Positions 1 to 7,853 of a stretch of 64,000 nucleotides of DNA are shown here, one piece after another (position 1 is the first letter of the stretch; each line of letters starts with the position of its first letter). Position numbers and translations under genes: made by a program. A model generated the notes under the pieces. That model was not told the DNA's origin. It saw only the letters and a list, made by a program, of their open reading frames with translations, and did no database searches. The stretch lies in NCBI RefSeq assembly GCF_014650995.1, contig NZ_BMWA01000004.1, positions 124,001-188,000 on the forward strand, in the 5' to 3' direction. This DNA comes from Streptomyces viridiviolaceus (GTDB lineage: Bacteria > Actinomycetota > Actinomycetes > Streptomycetales > Streptomycetaceae).

Positions 1-277
1 CCTGCTCGGCCGTCGCTCCGTCGCCGCCGGGCTCGCCGACGGCGACGGTCAGGAGCGGTGCCCCCACGGGCAGTTCCGTGCCCTCCTCGCCGAAGCGGGC
101 GGTGACCACGCCGCCGTAGGGGCAGGGCACCTCGACCATCGCCTTGGCCGTCTCGACCTCGACGACCGGCTGGTCGACGGCGACGACGTCACCGACCTCC
201 ACCATCCAGCGCACGATCTCCGCCTCGGTGAGCCCCTCACCGAGGTCGGGGAGCTTGAACTCCAGCACCTGTGCCAT
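1..277 (-). CDS. bkdC: Branched-chain 2-oxoacid dehydrogenase E2 (dihydrolipoamide acyltransferase), partial
   Basis: Only the first 92 codons are visible; the rest runs off the left edge. The protein opens with MAQVLEFKLPDLGEGLTEAE, the start of a biotinyl/lipoyl domain, and carries the lipoyl-lysine hairpin as VETAKAMVEVP, where K is the predicted lipoylated residue. E2 takes the acyl group produced by E1 and passes it to CoA. The ATG overlaps the E1-beta stop codon by one base (TGATG), so the three subunits are translationally coupled. Family assignment as E2 is firm. The branched-chain rather than pyruvate substrate is inferred from the neighbouring E1 genes being separate alpha and beta chains with branched-chain-type sequences and from the adjacent Lrp regulator. 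Confidence 0.9.
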   Translation of the reverse strand, partial: MAQVLEFKLPDLGEGLTEAEIVRWMVEVGDVVAVDQPVVEVETAKAMVEVPCPYGGVVTARFGEEGTELPVGAPLLTVAVGEPGGDGATAEQ

Positions 278-1281
278 CAGCTCTCGGCCTCCCACTGCAG
301 ACGCCCCACGGCATCCAGGATCCGGTCCACACCGGGCAGGTGGTGGCGCTCCAGCATCGGCGGCGGGTACGGCACGTCGAACCCGGCGACACGCAGCACC
401 GGTGCCTCCAGGTGGTGGAAGCAGCGCTCCGTGACCCGGGCCGCGATCTCCCCGCCCGGGCCCGCGAAGGAGCCCGACTCGTGGACGACGACCGCGCGTC
501 CCGTCCGCCGCACCGAGGCGCACACCGTCTCGTCGTCGAACGGCACCAGCGAGCGCAGATCGACGACTTCGAGCTCCCAGCCCTCGGCCCGGGCCGCCTC
601 GGCCGCCTCCATGCAGACGACCACGGACGGCCCGTACGTGATGAGCGTGGCGCTCCGGCCCGAGCGCCGCACCACCGCGCGGCCTATCGGTTCAACGGGC
701 GTCGGGTCCTCGGGGTTCCAGGAGTCCTTCGACCAGTACAGGCGCTTGGGTTCCAGGAAGACCACCGGGTCGTCGGAGGCGATGGCGGCGCGCAGCAGCC
801 CGTAGGCGTCGGCGACGGTCGCGGGCGTGACGACATGGAGCCCCGGAGTCGCCATGTAGTACGCCTCGGAGGAGTCGCTGTGGTGCTCGACGCCGCCGAT
901 GCCGCCGCCGTAGGGGACGCGGATGGTCAGCGGCAGGGGCATCGCCCCGCGTGTGCGGTTGCGCATCCTGGCGACATGGCTGACGAGCTGCTCGAACGCC
1001 GGGTAGGCGAACGCGTCGAACTGCATCTCCACCACCGGGCGCAGCCCGTACATGGCCATGCCGACGGCCGTGCCGAGGATGCCGGCCTCGGCGAGCGGCG
1101 TGTCCGTGCAGCGCTCCTCGCCGAACTCCCTGGCGAGCCCGTCGGTGACCCGGAAGACCCCGCCGAGCGTGCCCACGTCCTCGCCCATGACGTGGACGCT
1201 CTCGTCGGCGGCCATGGCGTCGCGCAGCGCGCGCGTGAGGGCCTGCGCCATGGTGGCCGGCCTGACGGCGACGGTCGTCAT
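277..1281 (-). CDS. bkdB: Branched-chain 2-oxoacid dehydrogenase E1 beta subunit
   Basis: 334 aa, full length for an E1 beta chain. Transketolase-type pyrimidine-binding domain at the N-terminus (MGEDVGTLGGVFRVTDGL, DTPLAEAGILGTAVGMA) and a transketolase C-terminal domain (LITYGPSVVVCMEAAE, VVDLRSLVPFDDETV). With E1 alpha it forms the thiamine-diphosphate enzyme that decarboxylates 2-oxoacids from leucine, valine and isoleucine; in Streptomyces this pathway supplies branched starter units for fatty acids and polyketides. The start overlaps the E1-alpha stop by four bases (ATGA) and its stop overlaps the E2 start. Branched-chain specificity is inferred from family resemblance and from the separate alpha/beta layout. 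Confidence 0.93.
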   Translation of the reverse strand: MTTVAVRPATMAQALTRALRDAMAADESVHVMGEDVGTLGGVFRVTDGLAREFGEERCTDTPLAEAGILGTAVGMAMYGLRPVVEMQFDAFAYPAFEQLVSHVARMRNRTRGAMPLPLTIRVPYGGGIGGVEHHSDSSEAYYMATPGLHVVTPATVADAYGLLRAAIASDDPVVFLEPKRLYWSKDSWNPEDPTPVEPIGRAVVRRSGRSATLITYGPSVVVCMEAAEAARAEGWELEVVDLRSLVPFDDETVCASVRRTGRAVVVHESGSFAGPGGEIAARVTERCFHHLEAPVLRVAGFDVPYPPPMLERHHLPGVDRILDAVGRLQWEAES

Positions 1282-2420
1282 CGGTGCGTCCCTTCCGACT
1301 CGGCCTCGGCCTCCAGCTCGGCCTGCAGCTGGGCCCGCTGCTCGCGCAGGTGGGGCGTGGGCTCGGCGTACACGTGGGCGAACAGGTCCATGGGGTCGAG
1401 GACCGGGTCCTGGTTCATACGGGCGCGCAGGTCGGCGGCCATGGTCTCGGCGTCCTCGCGGGCGGACCGGATGCCGTCCTCGTCGAGGAGGCCGCGTTCG
1501 GTCAGCTCCCGTTCCAGCAGCTCGATCGGGTCGTGCCGGCGCCAGGTCTCGACCTCGGCGTCACCGCGGTAGCGGGTCGCGTCGTCGGCGTTGGTGTGGG
1601 CGTCCACGCGGTACGTGATCGCCTCCACCAGGGTGGGGCCTCCGCCCGCGCGCGCGTGGCGAACGGCGTCGGAGAGGACCTCGTGGACGGCGGCGGCGTC
1701 GTTGCCGTCGACCAGGCGGCCGGGCATGCCGTAGCCGACGGCCTTGTGGGCCAGCGACGGGGCCGCGGTCTGCTTGTCGAGCGGGACGGAGATCGCGAAG
1801 CCGTTGTTCTGCACGAGGAAGACGACCGGGGCCTGCCAGACGGCGGCGAAGTTCAGCGCCTCGTGGAAGTCGCCCTCGCTGGTGCCGCCGTCGCCGACCA
1901 TGGCCAGCGCGACCACGTCGTCGCCCTTGATGCGGGCGGCGTGCGCGAGGCCGACGGCGTGCGGCAGCTGGGTGGCGAGCGGCGTGGAGAGCGGGGCGAC
2001 GCGGTGCTCGTGGGGGTCGTAGCCGGTGTGCCAGTCGCCGCGCAGCAGGGTGAGGGCCTCGACGGGGTCGACTCCGCGGGCGACGACGGCCAGCGTGTCG
2101 CGGTAGCTGGGAAAGAGCCAGTCCTGCTCCTGGAGGACCAGCGCGGCGGCGATCTCGCAGGCCTCCTGACCGGTGCTGGACGGGTAGACGGCGAGCCTGC
2201 CCTGCTTGGTCAGGGCCGTGGCCTGCGCGTTGTAGCGTCGGCCGTGGACCAGGCGGGCGTACAGCGTGCGCAGCAGTTCCGGGTCGGCCCGGTCGGCCGC
2301 CTTCGTGCCGAGGACGCGGTACGGCTCCGCGTCGGGCAGCAGCGGCGCGGGGTCGGTACGGGGCTGCCAGGCGGGCGGCGGTGTGGGCCGGTACGCGCCC
2401 CGCTGCTCCATGACCGTCAT
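1278..2420 (-). CDS. bkdA: Branched-chain 2-oxoacid dehydrogenase E1 alpha subunit
   Basis: 380 aa. Contains the thiamine-diphosphate binding region of the E1 alpha family: VALAMVGDGGTSEGDFHEAL followed by the NN of VFLVQNNGFAIS. The ATG at 2420 is preferred because a GAGGAGG ribosome-binding site lies nine bases upstream; a second ATG three codons in is too far from it. First gene of the bkdABC operon, transcribed leftward and divergent from the Lrp regulator at 2596. The 175-base divergent region carries a palindrome that matches the operators of the neighbouring phenylacetate genes (2481-2494), which suggests joint control with the TetR regulator as well as with Lrp. Confidence 0.92.
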   Translation of the reverse strand: MTVMEQRGAYRPTPPPAWQPRTDPAPLLPDAEPYRVLGTKAADRADPELLRTLYARLVHGRRYNAQATALTKQGRLAVYPSSTGQEACEIAAALVLQEQDWLFPSYRDTLAVVARGVDPVEALTLLRGDWHTGYDPHEHRVAPLSTPLATQLPHAVGLAHAARIKGDDVVALAMVGDGGTSEGDFHEALNFAAVWQAPVVFLVQNNGFAISVPLDKQTAAPSLAHKAVGYGMPGRLVDGNDAAAVHEVLSDAVRHARAGGGPTLVEAITYRVDAHTNADDATRYRGDAEVETWRRHDPIELLERELTERGLLDEDGIRSAREDAETMAADLRARMNQDPVLDPMDLFAHVYAEPTPHLREQRAQLQAELEAEAESEGTHR

Positions 2421-2480
2421 GACGGCACCTCCTCGTGGGAGCGGCTTGTCGGCACGTCACGGGTGTGACGGGCCTCACCT

Positions 2481-2494
2481 ACCGATTGTTCGGT
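2481..2494. promoter_or_regulatory. Putative TetR (PaaR-like) operator, site 1
   Basis: ACCGATTGTTCGGT: arms ACCG and CGGT around six bases, one base off the ACCG-N2-CG-N2-CGGT pattern of the sites at 5269 and 10234. It lies between the divergent bkdA and Lrp-type genes. Corynebacterial PaaR is reported, from memory, to bind a palindrome with this core. Binding is inferred. A perfect DnaA box, TGTGGACAA, lies nearby at 2529-2537. Confidence 0.55.
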
Positions 2495-2595
2495 CGTCGG
2501 CACATTTTGGCTACAGGCACCCCCAGGCTGTGGACAAACGGTTCTCCACAACCTGAGATGGACGCAGTACGTCCATGGTAGGAAGGCGGGGGGAC

Positions 2596-3096
2596 ATGGC
2601 ATCTGAACAAATGGCCGAGCGCCCGGAGGAAACCGGCACCCTGCCGCCCGCGCGCCCGCTCGACGCCATCGACCAGGACATCCTGCGCATGCTCCAGGCG
2701 GACGGCCGCGCCTCGATACGGTCGGTCGCCGAACGGGTCCACGTCTCGCGTGCGAACGCCTACGCGCGCATCAACCGGCTGGTCGAGGACGGCGTCATCC
2801 GCGGCTTCGGCGCCCGCGTCGACCACGAACGCGCGGGACAGGGCACCTCGGCGTACATCACCCTGAAGATCGTCCAGAACTCCTGGCGCACCGTGCGCGA
2901 GCAGCTCAGAGCACTTCCCGGCGCCTCCCACATCGCTCTGGTGGGCGGCGACTTCGACGTCCTGCTGCTGATCCACACGCCGGACAACCGCGCCCTGCGC
3001 GAGCTGGTGCTCACCCGCCTGCAGGCGATCCCGGAAGTGCTCAGCACCCGCACCCTGCTGGTGTTCGAGGAGGAGGACCTGGAGCCGCAGGGCTGA
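2596..3096 (+). CDS. Lrp/AsnC family transcriptional regulator
   Basis: 166 aa. N-terminal winged-helix DNA-binding domain (LDAIDQDILRMLQADGRASI, then VAERVHVSRANAYARINRLV) followed by a RAM ligand-sensing domain (GTSAYITLKIVQ, HIALVGGDFDVLLLI). Such proteins form octamers or dimers that sense amino acids. An upstream ATG at 2575 is possible, but 2596 is chosen because the purine-rich GGAAGGCGGGGG lies directly in front of it. The gene is divergent from bkdABC, the arrangement of BkdR-type regulators, so control of branched-chain amino acid catabolism is the likely role. The effector is not evident from sequence. Confidence 0.9.
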   Translation: MASEQMAERPEETGTLPPARPLDAIDQDILRMLQADGRASIRSVAERVHVSRANAYARINRLVEDGVIRGFGARVDHERAGQGTSAYITLKIVQNSWRTVREQLRALPGASHIALVGGDFDVLLLIHTPDNRALRELVLTRLQAIPEVLSTRTLLVFEEEDLEPQG

Positions 3097-3107
3097 GCCG
3101 GCGGCGG

Positions 3108-3698
3108 TCACGAGGAGCGGCGCAGCCCCCCGAACACCAACCGCGTCACGGCGTCGGCCACTTCGCGTTCGCTCATGCCCCGCCCGTCGGGCCGGTACCA
3201 CTCCACGATCGAGTTGATCATCCCGAAGACGAGCCGCGTCGCGAGCCGCACCTCCACGTCGCCGCGCACGTCCCCCTCGGCCGCCGCCGCCTTCAGCAGT
3301 TCGGCCACCCGGTGGTCGAACTCGCGCCGCCGCTCCAGCGCCCACCGCTCCGTGCCCGTGTTGCCGCGCACCCGCAGCAGCAGTGTCACGTAGGGCAGTT
3401 CGGATATGAGCACCTCGACCATGCGCCGCACGACGTACTCCAGCCGCTCGGCGGCGGACCCCACGCGCGCGTGCTCCTCGTCGAGGATGCCGAAGAGGCC
3501 GTCCAGCGCCCGGCTCACGGCCCGGCGCAGCAGCTCCTCCTTGCCCGTGACGTGGTGGTAGATCGACGACTTGGAGATGCCTGCCGCCTTGGAGAGGTGC
3601 TCCATGGAAGTGCCGTCGTAGCCGCGGTCGTTGAAGACCCGGACGGCGACGGACAGCAGTGTCTCCGGCGTGTAGGTGTCGCGCTTGGCGGTGGTCAT
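3108..3698 (-). CDS. paaR: TetR family transcriptional regulator (PaaR-like)
   Basis: 196 aa. N-terminal TetR helix-turn-helix (TPETLLSVAVRVFNDRGYDG, then LSKAAGISKSSIYHHVTGKE) and an all-helical ligand domain. The start at 3698 overlaps the stop of the upstream 3-hydroxyacyl-CoA dehydrogenase gene by four bases (ATGA), so the two are co-translated; the longer reading frame to 3782 lies inside that gene. Actinobacterial PaaR repressors of this family bind phenylacetyl-CoA and control paa genes. Here the same palindrome precedes paaN/paaH (5269), paaA (10234) and bkdA/lrp (2481), which fits a local repressor. The assignment as PaaR rests on context and motif match, not on an alignment. Confidence 0.85.
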   Translation of the reverse strand: MTTAKRDTYTPETLLSVAVRVFNDRGYDGTSMEHLSKAAGISKSSIYHHVTGKEELLRRAVSRALDGLFGILDEEHARVGSAAERLEYVVRRMVEVLISELPYVTLLLRVRGNTGTERWALERRREFDHRVAELLKAAAAEGDVRGDVEVRLATRLVFGMINSIVEWYRPDGRGMSEREVADAVTRLVFGGLRRSS

Positions 3699-5212
3699 GA
3701 GCTGCTGCCCTCCCGCTTGTCGGAGGCGTAGGCGTGGCGGTAGAGCGCGAGGGACGGCGCGTAGCGGCCCGAGGGCGTGCACTCGTGCAGGTTGTCGAGG
3801 ACCGCGCAGGCCCAGTCACCGCCGAGCCTGCGGCTCCATTCGAGCGGTCCCAGCGGGTAGTTGACGCCCAGACGCATCGCGGTGTCGATGTCCTCTTCGG
3901 TGGCCACGCCCCTGGCGACCGCGTCGTGCGCCAGGTCGATGATCCGTGCGACCGTGCGTGCGACGATCATGCCGGGGACGTCGCCGATGACGCTGACCTT
4001 CTTGCCGAGCGCCTGGAACAGGCCGGTGGACTGGGCGAGCGTCCGGGGCGAGGTCTGCTGCGCGGCGGACAGGGCGATGCGGGTGGCCTTGCGGTAGTCC
4101 AGAGCGAGGTCGAAGTACACGACGTCCCGGAACTCCACGGAGGTCTGGCCGTCGGCGAGCACGAGCTGTCCGCCGCCGGGCAGCACCAGCCGCGTGCCCT
4201 TGTCCTCGTCCTCCTCGCGGACCTCGATGCCCGCCTCGCGGATCAGCGCGAGCAGTTCGGTGGCCGGCCCCAGGTCTCCCTCGGCGACCACGTACGCGGG
4301 CGGCTCGGCCGGCTCGGCGGTGTGCGGCTCGGGGCGCTCGGCGCCGTCCCGGTAGTCGTACCAGCCCTGCCCGCTCTTGCGGCCGAGCCGGCCGGACTCG
4401 ACCAGGCGGCGCTGGGCGAGGGACGGCGTGAAGCGCACGTCCTGGAAGAAGGACTGCCACACCGAGTGCGTGACGGACTCGTTGACGTCCTGTCCGATGA
4501 GATCGGTCAGCTCGAAGGCGCCCATCCGGAAGCCGCCCGACTCGCGCAGCACGGCGTCGATGGTCGCGGGGTCGGCGCCCTGGTTCTCGTACACCTCGAA
4601 GGCCTCGGCGTAGAAGGGCCGGGCGATGCGGTTGACGATGAAGCCGGGGGTGTCGGCGCAGGCGACCGGGGTCTTGCCCCAGGCGCGGGCCGTCTCGTAC
4701 GCGCGCGTGGCCGACGCCACGTCGGTGGCGAACCCCGAGACCACCTCCACCAGCGGCAGCAGCGGCGCGGGGTTGAAGAAGTGCAGGCCGAGGAAACGGC
4801 CGGGGCGGGCCAGGGCGCCGCCGATGGCGGTGACGGACAGGGAGGAGGTGTTGGTGGCGAGCAGGCAGTCGTCGCCGACGATGCCCTCCAGCTCGCGGAA
4901 CAGCTCCTGCTTGACCTCCAGCCGCTCCAGGACCGCCTCGACGACCAGGACGCAGTCGGCCAGCTCGGCGAGGTCCTCGGCGGGCCTCAGACGGGCGCGT
5001 GCCGCGTCCCGGTCGACGGCGGTGAGCCGTTCCTTCTCCACCAGCCGGTCGAGCCGGGCACCGATCGCGTCGGCCGCCGCCCCGGCCCGCCCCGGGACGG
5101 CGTCGTACAGCCGTACGGGATGGCCCGCGACCAGCGCCACCTGGGCGATGCCCTGGCCCATGGTGCCGGTTCCGACGACGGCCACGGGGCTGCTGAGGTC
5201 GAGTGCTGTCAT
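3695..5212 (-). CDS. paaH: 3-hydroxyacyl-CoA dehydrogenase
   Basis: 505 aa. N-terminal Rossmann domain with VAVVGTGTMGQGIA, the catalytic-histidine motif LGLHFFNPAPLLPLVEV, and the signature DTPGFIVNRIARPFYAEAFE; a second, shorter 3HCDH C-terminal domain follows near residue 400 (GMIVARTVARIIDLAHDAVA). This double C-terminal layout is typical of the dehydrogenase that oxidises 3-hydroxyadipyl-CoA in phenylacetate breakdown. Four-base overlap with the TetR gene downstream. The promoter region to 5330 is shared with paaN and holds an operator palindrome at 5269-5282. Role in the phenylacetate lower pathway is inferred from context; a fatty-acid beta-oxidation role cannot be excluded. Confidence 0.88.
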   Translation of the reverse strand: MTALDLSSPVAVVGTGTMGQGIAQVALVAGHPVRLYDAVPGRAGAAADAIGARLDRLVEKERLTAVDRDAARARLRPAEDLAELADCVLVVEAVLERLEVKQELFRELEGIVGDDCLLATNTSSLSVTAIGGALARPGRFLGLHFFNPAPLLPLVEVVSGFATDVASATRAYETARAWGKTPVACADTPGFIVNRIARPFYAEAFEVYENQGADPATIDAVLRESGGFRMGAFELTDLIGQDVNESVTHSVWQSFFQDVRFTPSLAQRRLVESGRLGRKSGQGWYDYRDGAERPEPHTAEPAEPPAYVVAEGDLGPATELLALIREAGIEVREEDEDKGTRLVLPGGGQLVLADGQTSVEFRDVVYFDLALDYRKATRIALSAAQQTSPRTLAQSTGLFQALGKKVSVIGDVPGMIVARTVARIIDLAHDAVARGVATEEDIDTAMRLGVNYPLGPLEWSRRLGGDWACAVLDNLHECTPSGRYAPSLALYRHAYASDKREGSSS

Positions 5213-5268
5213 GTGCGCGATCCTCCCGCACGGGGTTTTCCACAGATGCGGCGGACCCCCTTGTCCCG

Positions 5269-5282
5269 ACCGATCGTTCGGT
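5269..5282. promoter_or_regulatory. Putative TetR (PaaR-like) operator, site 2
   Basis: ACCGATCGTTCGGT, an exact match to ACCG-N2-CG-N2-CGGT, in the divergent region between paaH (start 5212) and paaN (start 5372). The position fits repression of both promoters. Confidence 0.65.
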
Positions 5283-5371
5283 TACTCTAACTCTGTCCGC
5301 CCGTTCACGCCCATGGTTCTTCCCAGGTCATGAACTCGACGAAGAGTTCTCCAGACGAGGAGTTGGTCCCG

Positions 5372-7063
5372 ATGGCCGCCGAACTCACCGCGCACCAGCT
5401 GATCGCCCAGCACCGGCCCACCCTCGACCAGGCACTGGAAACGATCCGTACGCGCGCTTACTGGTCCCCGCACCCCGAGCACCCCAAGGCCTACGGGGAG
5501 AACGGCAGCCTGGACACGGCCGCGGGCAAGGCGGCCTTCGACGCCCTGCTCGGCACCCGCCTCGACCTGGACCAGCCCGGCACGGACGGCTGGGTGGGCG
5601 GCGAGGTCTCGCCCTACGGCATCGAGCTCGGGGTGGAGTACCCGCACGCGGACGTCGACGTGCTGCTGCCCGCCATGAAGGCCGGTCAGCGTGCGTGGCG
5701 GGACGCGGGCGCCGAGCTGCGCGCGATGGTCTGCCTGGAGATCCTCAAGCGGATCAGCGACCGGACGATGGAGTTCGCGCACGCGGTGATGCACACCTCC
5801 GGCCAGGCCTTCATGATGGCCTTCCAGGCGGGCGGCCCGCACGCGCAGGACCGCGGCCTGGAGGCCGTGGCGTACGCGTACGTGGAGCAGGTCCGCACGC
5901 CCGAGACGGCGGAGTGGACCAAGCCGCAGGGCAAGCGCGACCCGCTCGCGCTCACCAAGCAGTTCACGCCGGTACCGAGGGGCATCGGCCTCGTCATCGG
6001 CTGCAACACCTTCCCGACGTGGAACGGCTACCCGGGCCTGTTCGCCTCCCTCGCCACGGGCAACGCCGTCCTGGTCAAGCCGCACCCGCGCGCGGTGCTG
6101 CCGCTCGCGCTCACCGTGCAGGTCGCCCGCGAGGTGCTCACCGAGGCCGGCTTCGACCCGAACCTGGTCGCGCTGGCCGCCGAGCGCCCCGGCGAGGGCG
6201 TCGCCAAGACCCTGGCGACCCGCCCGGAGATCCGGATCGTCGACTACACGGGCTCCACCGCCTTCGGCGACTGGCTGGAGGCCAACGCCCGCCAGGCCCA
6301 GGTCTTCACGGAGAAGGCCGGCGTCAACACGGTGATCGTGGAGTCGGCCGACGACTACAAGGGCATGCTCGCCAACCTGGCCTTCTCCCTGTCGCTCTAC
6401 AGCGGCCAGATGTGCACGACCCCGCAGAACCTGCTGATCCCCCGCGACGGCATCCGCACCGACCAGGGCCCGAAGTCCTACGACGAGGTGGTCGCCGACC
6501 TGGCACGCGCCGTGGACGGGCTCCTCGGCGACGACGCGCGTGCGAACGCCCTGCTCGGCGCCATCGTCAACCCGGACGTCAAGGCACGCCTGGAGGCCGC
6601 CGCCGGCCTCGGCGAGGTGGCCCTGGCCTCGCGGGAGGTGACCAACCCGGAGTTCCCGGACGCGGTCGTGCGCACCCCGGTGATCGTGAAGCTGGACGGC
6701 GCCAAGCCGGACGACCAGGCCGTGTACATGAGCGAGTGCTTCGGGCCCGTCTCCTTCGCCGTCGCGGTCGACTCGGCGACGGACGCGGTGGAGCTGCTGC
6801 GCCGCACCGTCCGGGAGAAGGGCGCGATGACGGTGGGCGCGTACACCACCGACGACGAGGTCGAACAGGCCGTGCAGGAGGCCTGTCTGGAGGAGGCCGC
6901 CCAGCTCTCCCTCAACCTCACCGGCGGGGTGTACGTCAACCAGACCGCCGCCTTCTCCGACTTCCACGGCTCGGGCGGCAACCCGGCGGCCAACGCGGCC
7001 CTGTGCGACGGTGCCTTCGTCGCCAACCGGTTCCGGGTGGTGGAGGTGCGCCGGGAGGCATAG
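5372..7063 (+). CDS. paaN: PaaN, phenylacetate-pathway aldehyde dehydrogenase
   Basis: 563 aa, one aldehyde-dehydrogenase domain. Visible are the nucleotide-binding segment (GLVIGCNTFPTWNGYPGLFA, then TGNAVLVKPHPRAVLP) and the catalytic cysteine near residue 348 in SGQMCTTPQN. It lacks the MaoC-type hydratase domain found in the fused PaaZ of proteobacteria, so a separate oxepin-CoA hydrolase would be needed and is not in this window. The role is oxidation of the semialdehyde formed after ring opening. The start at 5372 follows GACGAGGAG; an in-frame ATG at 5330 would add 14 residues and cannot be excluded. Divergent from paaH, with an operator palindrome between them. Confidence 0.88.
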   Translation: MAAELTAHQLIAQHRPTLDQALETIRTRAYWSPHPEHPKAYGENGSLDTAAGKAAFDALLGTRLDLDQPGTDGWVGGEVSPYGIELGVEYPHADVDVLLPAMKAGQRAWRDAGAELRAMVCLEILKRISDRTMEFAHAVMHTSGQAFMMAFQAGGPHAQDRGLEAVAYAYVEQVRTPETAEWTKPQGKRDPLALTKQFTPVPRGIGLVIGCNTFPTWNGYPGLFASLATGNAVLVKPHPRAVLPLALTVQVAREVLTEAGFDPNLVALAAERPGEGVAKTLATRPEIRIVDYTGSTAFGDWLEANARQAQVFTEKAGVNTVIVESADDYKGMLANLAFSLSLYSGQMCTTPQNLLIPRDGIRTDQGPKSYDEVVADLARAVDGLLGDDARANALLGAIVNPDVKARLEAAAGLGEVALASREVTNPEFPDAVVRTPVIVKLDGAKPDDQAVYMSECFGPVSFAVAVDSATDAVELLRRTVREKGAMTVGAYTTDDEVEQAVQEACLEEAAQLSLNLTGGVYVNQTAAFSDFHGSGGNPAANAALCDGAFVANRFRVVEVRREA

Positions 7064-7082
7064 GGCCCCGGTGTCCGCCGGG

Positions 7083-7853
7083 CTAGCGGAGGCGGGGCGC
7101 GCCCCCGGTGGCGCTCCAGTGGTACAGCGTCATGGCCACGCTGGTCGCGAGGTTGTAGCTGGAGACCTGGGGGCGCATCGGCAGCGCGAGCAGATGGTCG
7201 GCACGGGCGCGCAGCTCGCGCGACAGGCCGCTGCGCTCGGAGCCGAAGGCGAGCAGCGCGTCGTCCGGCAGCTCGACCCCGCGGATGTCGTCGCCCTCCG
7301 GGTCCAGCGCGAACAGCGGCCCCGGCGGCAGCTCCCCGACGGCCAGCCGCTCCACGGTGGTGGCGTAGTGCAGCCCCGCGCCGCCGCGCACCACCGTGGG
7401 GTGCCACGGGTCGAGGGTGCCCGTGGTGACCACACCGGTCGCGCCGAAACCGGCGGCCAGGCGGATCACGGCACCCGCGTTGCCGAGGTTGCGCGGGTTG
7501 TCGAGGACCACGACGGGCGCGCTGCGGGGCGTGTGCGCCAGCTTCCGCAGGCCGTCCGCGCGCGAGGGCCGTGCGGCCAGGGCGGCCACCGCGGTGGGGT
7601 GCGGACGCGGCACGAGGGACGCGTACGTCTCCTGCGGCACCTCGGCGAGCATGCCGGCCAGGGCGTCCCGTACGTCAGGGGCCAGCTCGTCGGCGAGGGC
7701 GAGCGCGGCCGCGCGGTCGCCGGTGACGGCCACCGGCACCTCGGCGCCGAAGCGCAGCGCGTGCTTCAGGGCGTGGAAGCCGTCGAGCAGCACGCACGCG
7801 TCGACGTGCCTGCGCCAGACGTCGAGGGCGTCGTCGGGGCCGGGAGCGGTCAT
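7083..7853 (-). CDS. TrmH/SpoU family RNA 2'-O-methyltransferase
   Basis: 256 aa. The C-terminal half has the SPOUT trefoil-knot signatures: motif 1 PVVVLDNPRNLGNAGAVIR, motif 2 LLAFGSERSGLS, and motif 3 LPMRPQVSSYNLATSVAMTL. It transfers a methyl group from SAM to a ribose 2'-hydroxyl in tRNA or rRNA; the target base is not readable from sequence. The N-terminal 100 residues are a divergent RNA-binding region. Last gene of a three-gene leftward operon: its ATG overlaps the HTTM stop by four bases. Nothing in the sequence ties it to the membrane genes except this coupling. Confidence 0.88.
   Translation of the reverse strand: MTAPGPDDALDVWRRHVDACVLLDGFHALKHALRFGAEVPVAVTGDRAAALALADELAPDVRDALAGMLAEVPQETYASLVPRPHPTAVAALAARPSRADGLRKLAHTPRSAPVVVLDNPRNLGNAGAVIRLAAGFGATGVVTTGTLDPWHPTVVRGGAGLHYATTVERLAVGELPPGPLFALDPEGDDIRGVELPDDALLAFGSERSGLSRELRARADHLLALPMRPQVSSYNLATSVAMTLYHWSATGGAPRLR

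Noticed and set aside
271..1572. 433-codon plus-strand frame opposite bkdAB
   Set aside because: It is the antisense of E1 beta and E1 alpha, with low-complexity Arg/His/Gly content typical of high-GC shadow frames.
5203..7086. 627-codon plus-strand frame overlapping paaN
   Set aside because: Out-of-frame reading of paaN; Arg/Gly/Pro-rich with no domain.
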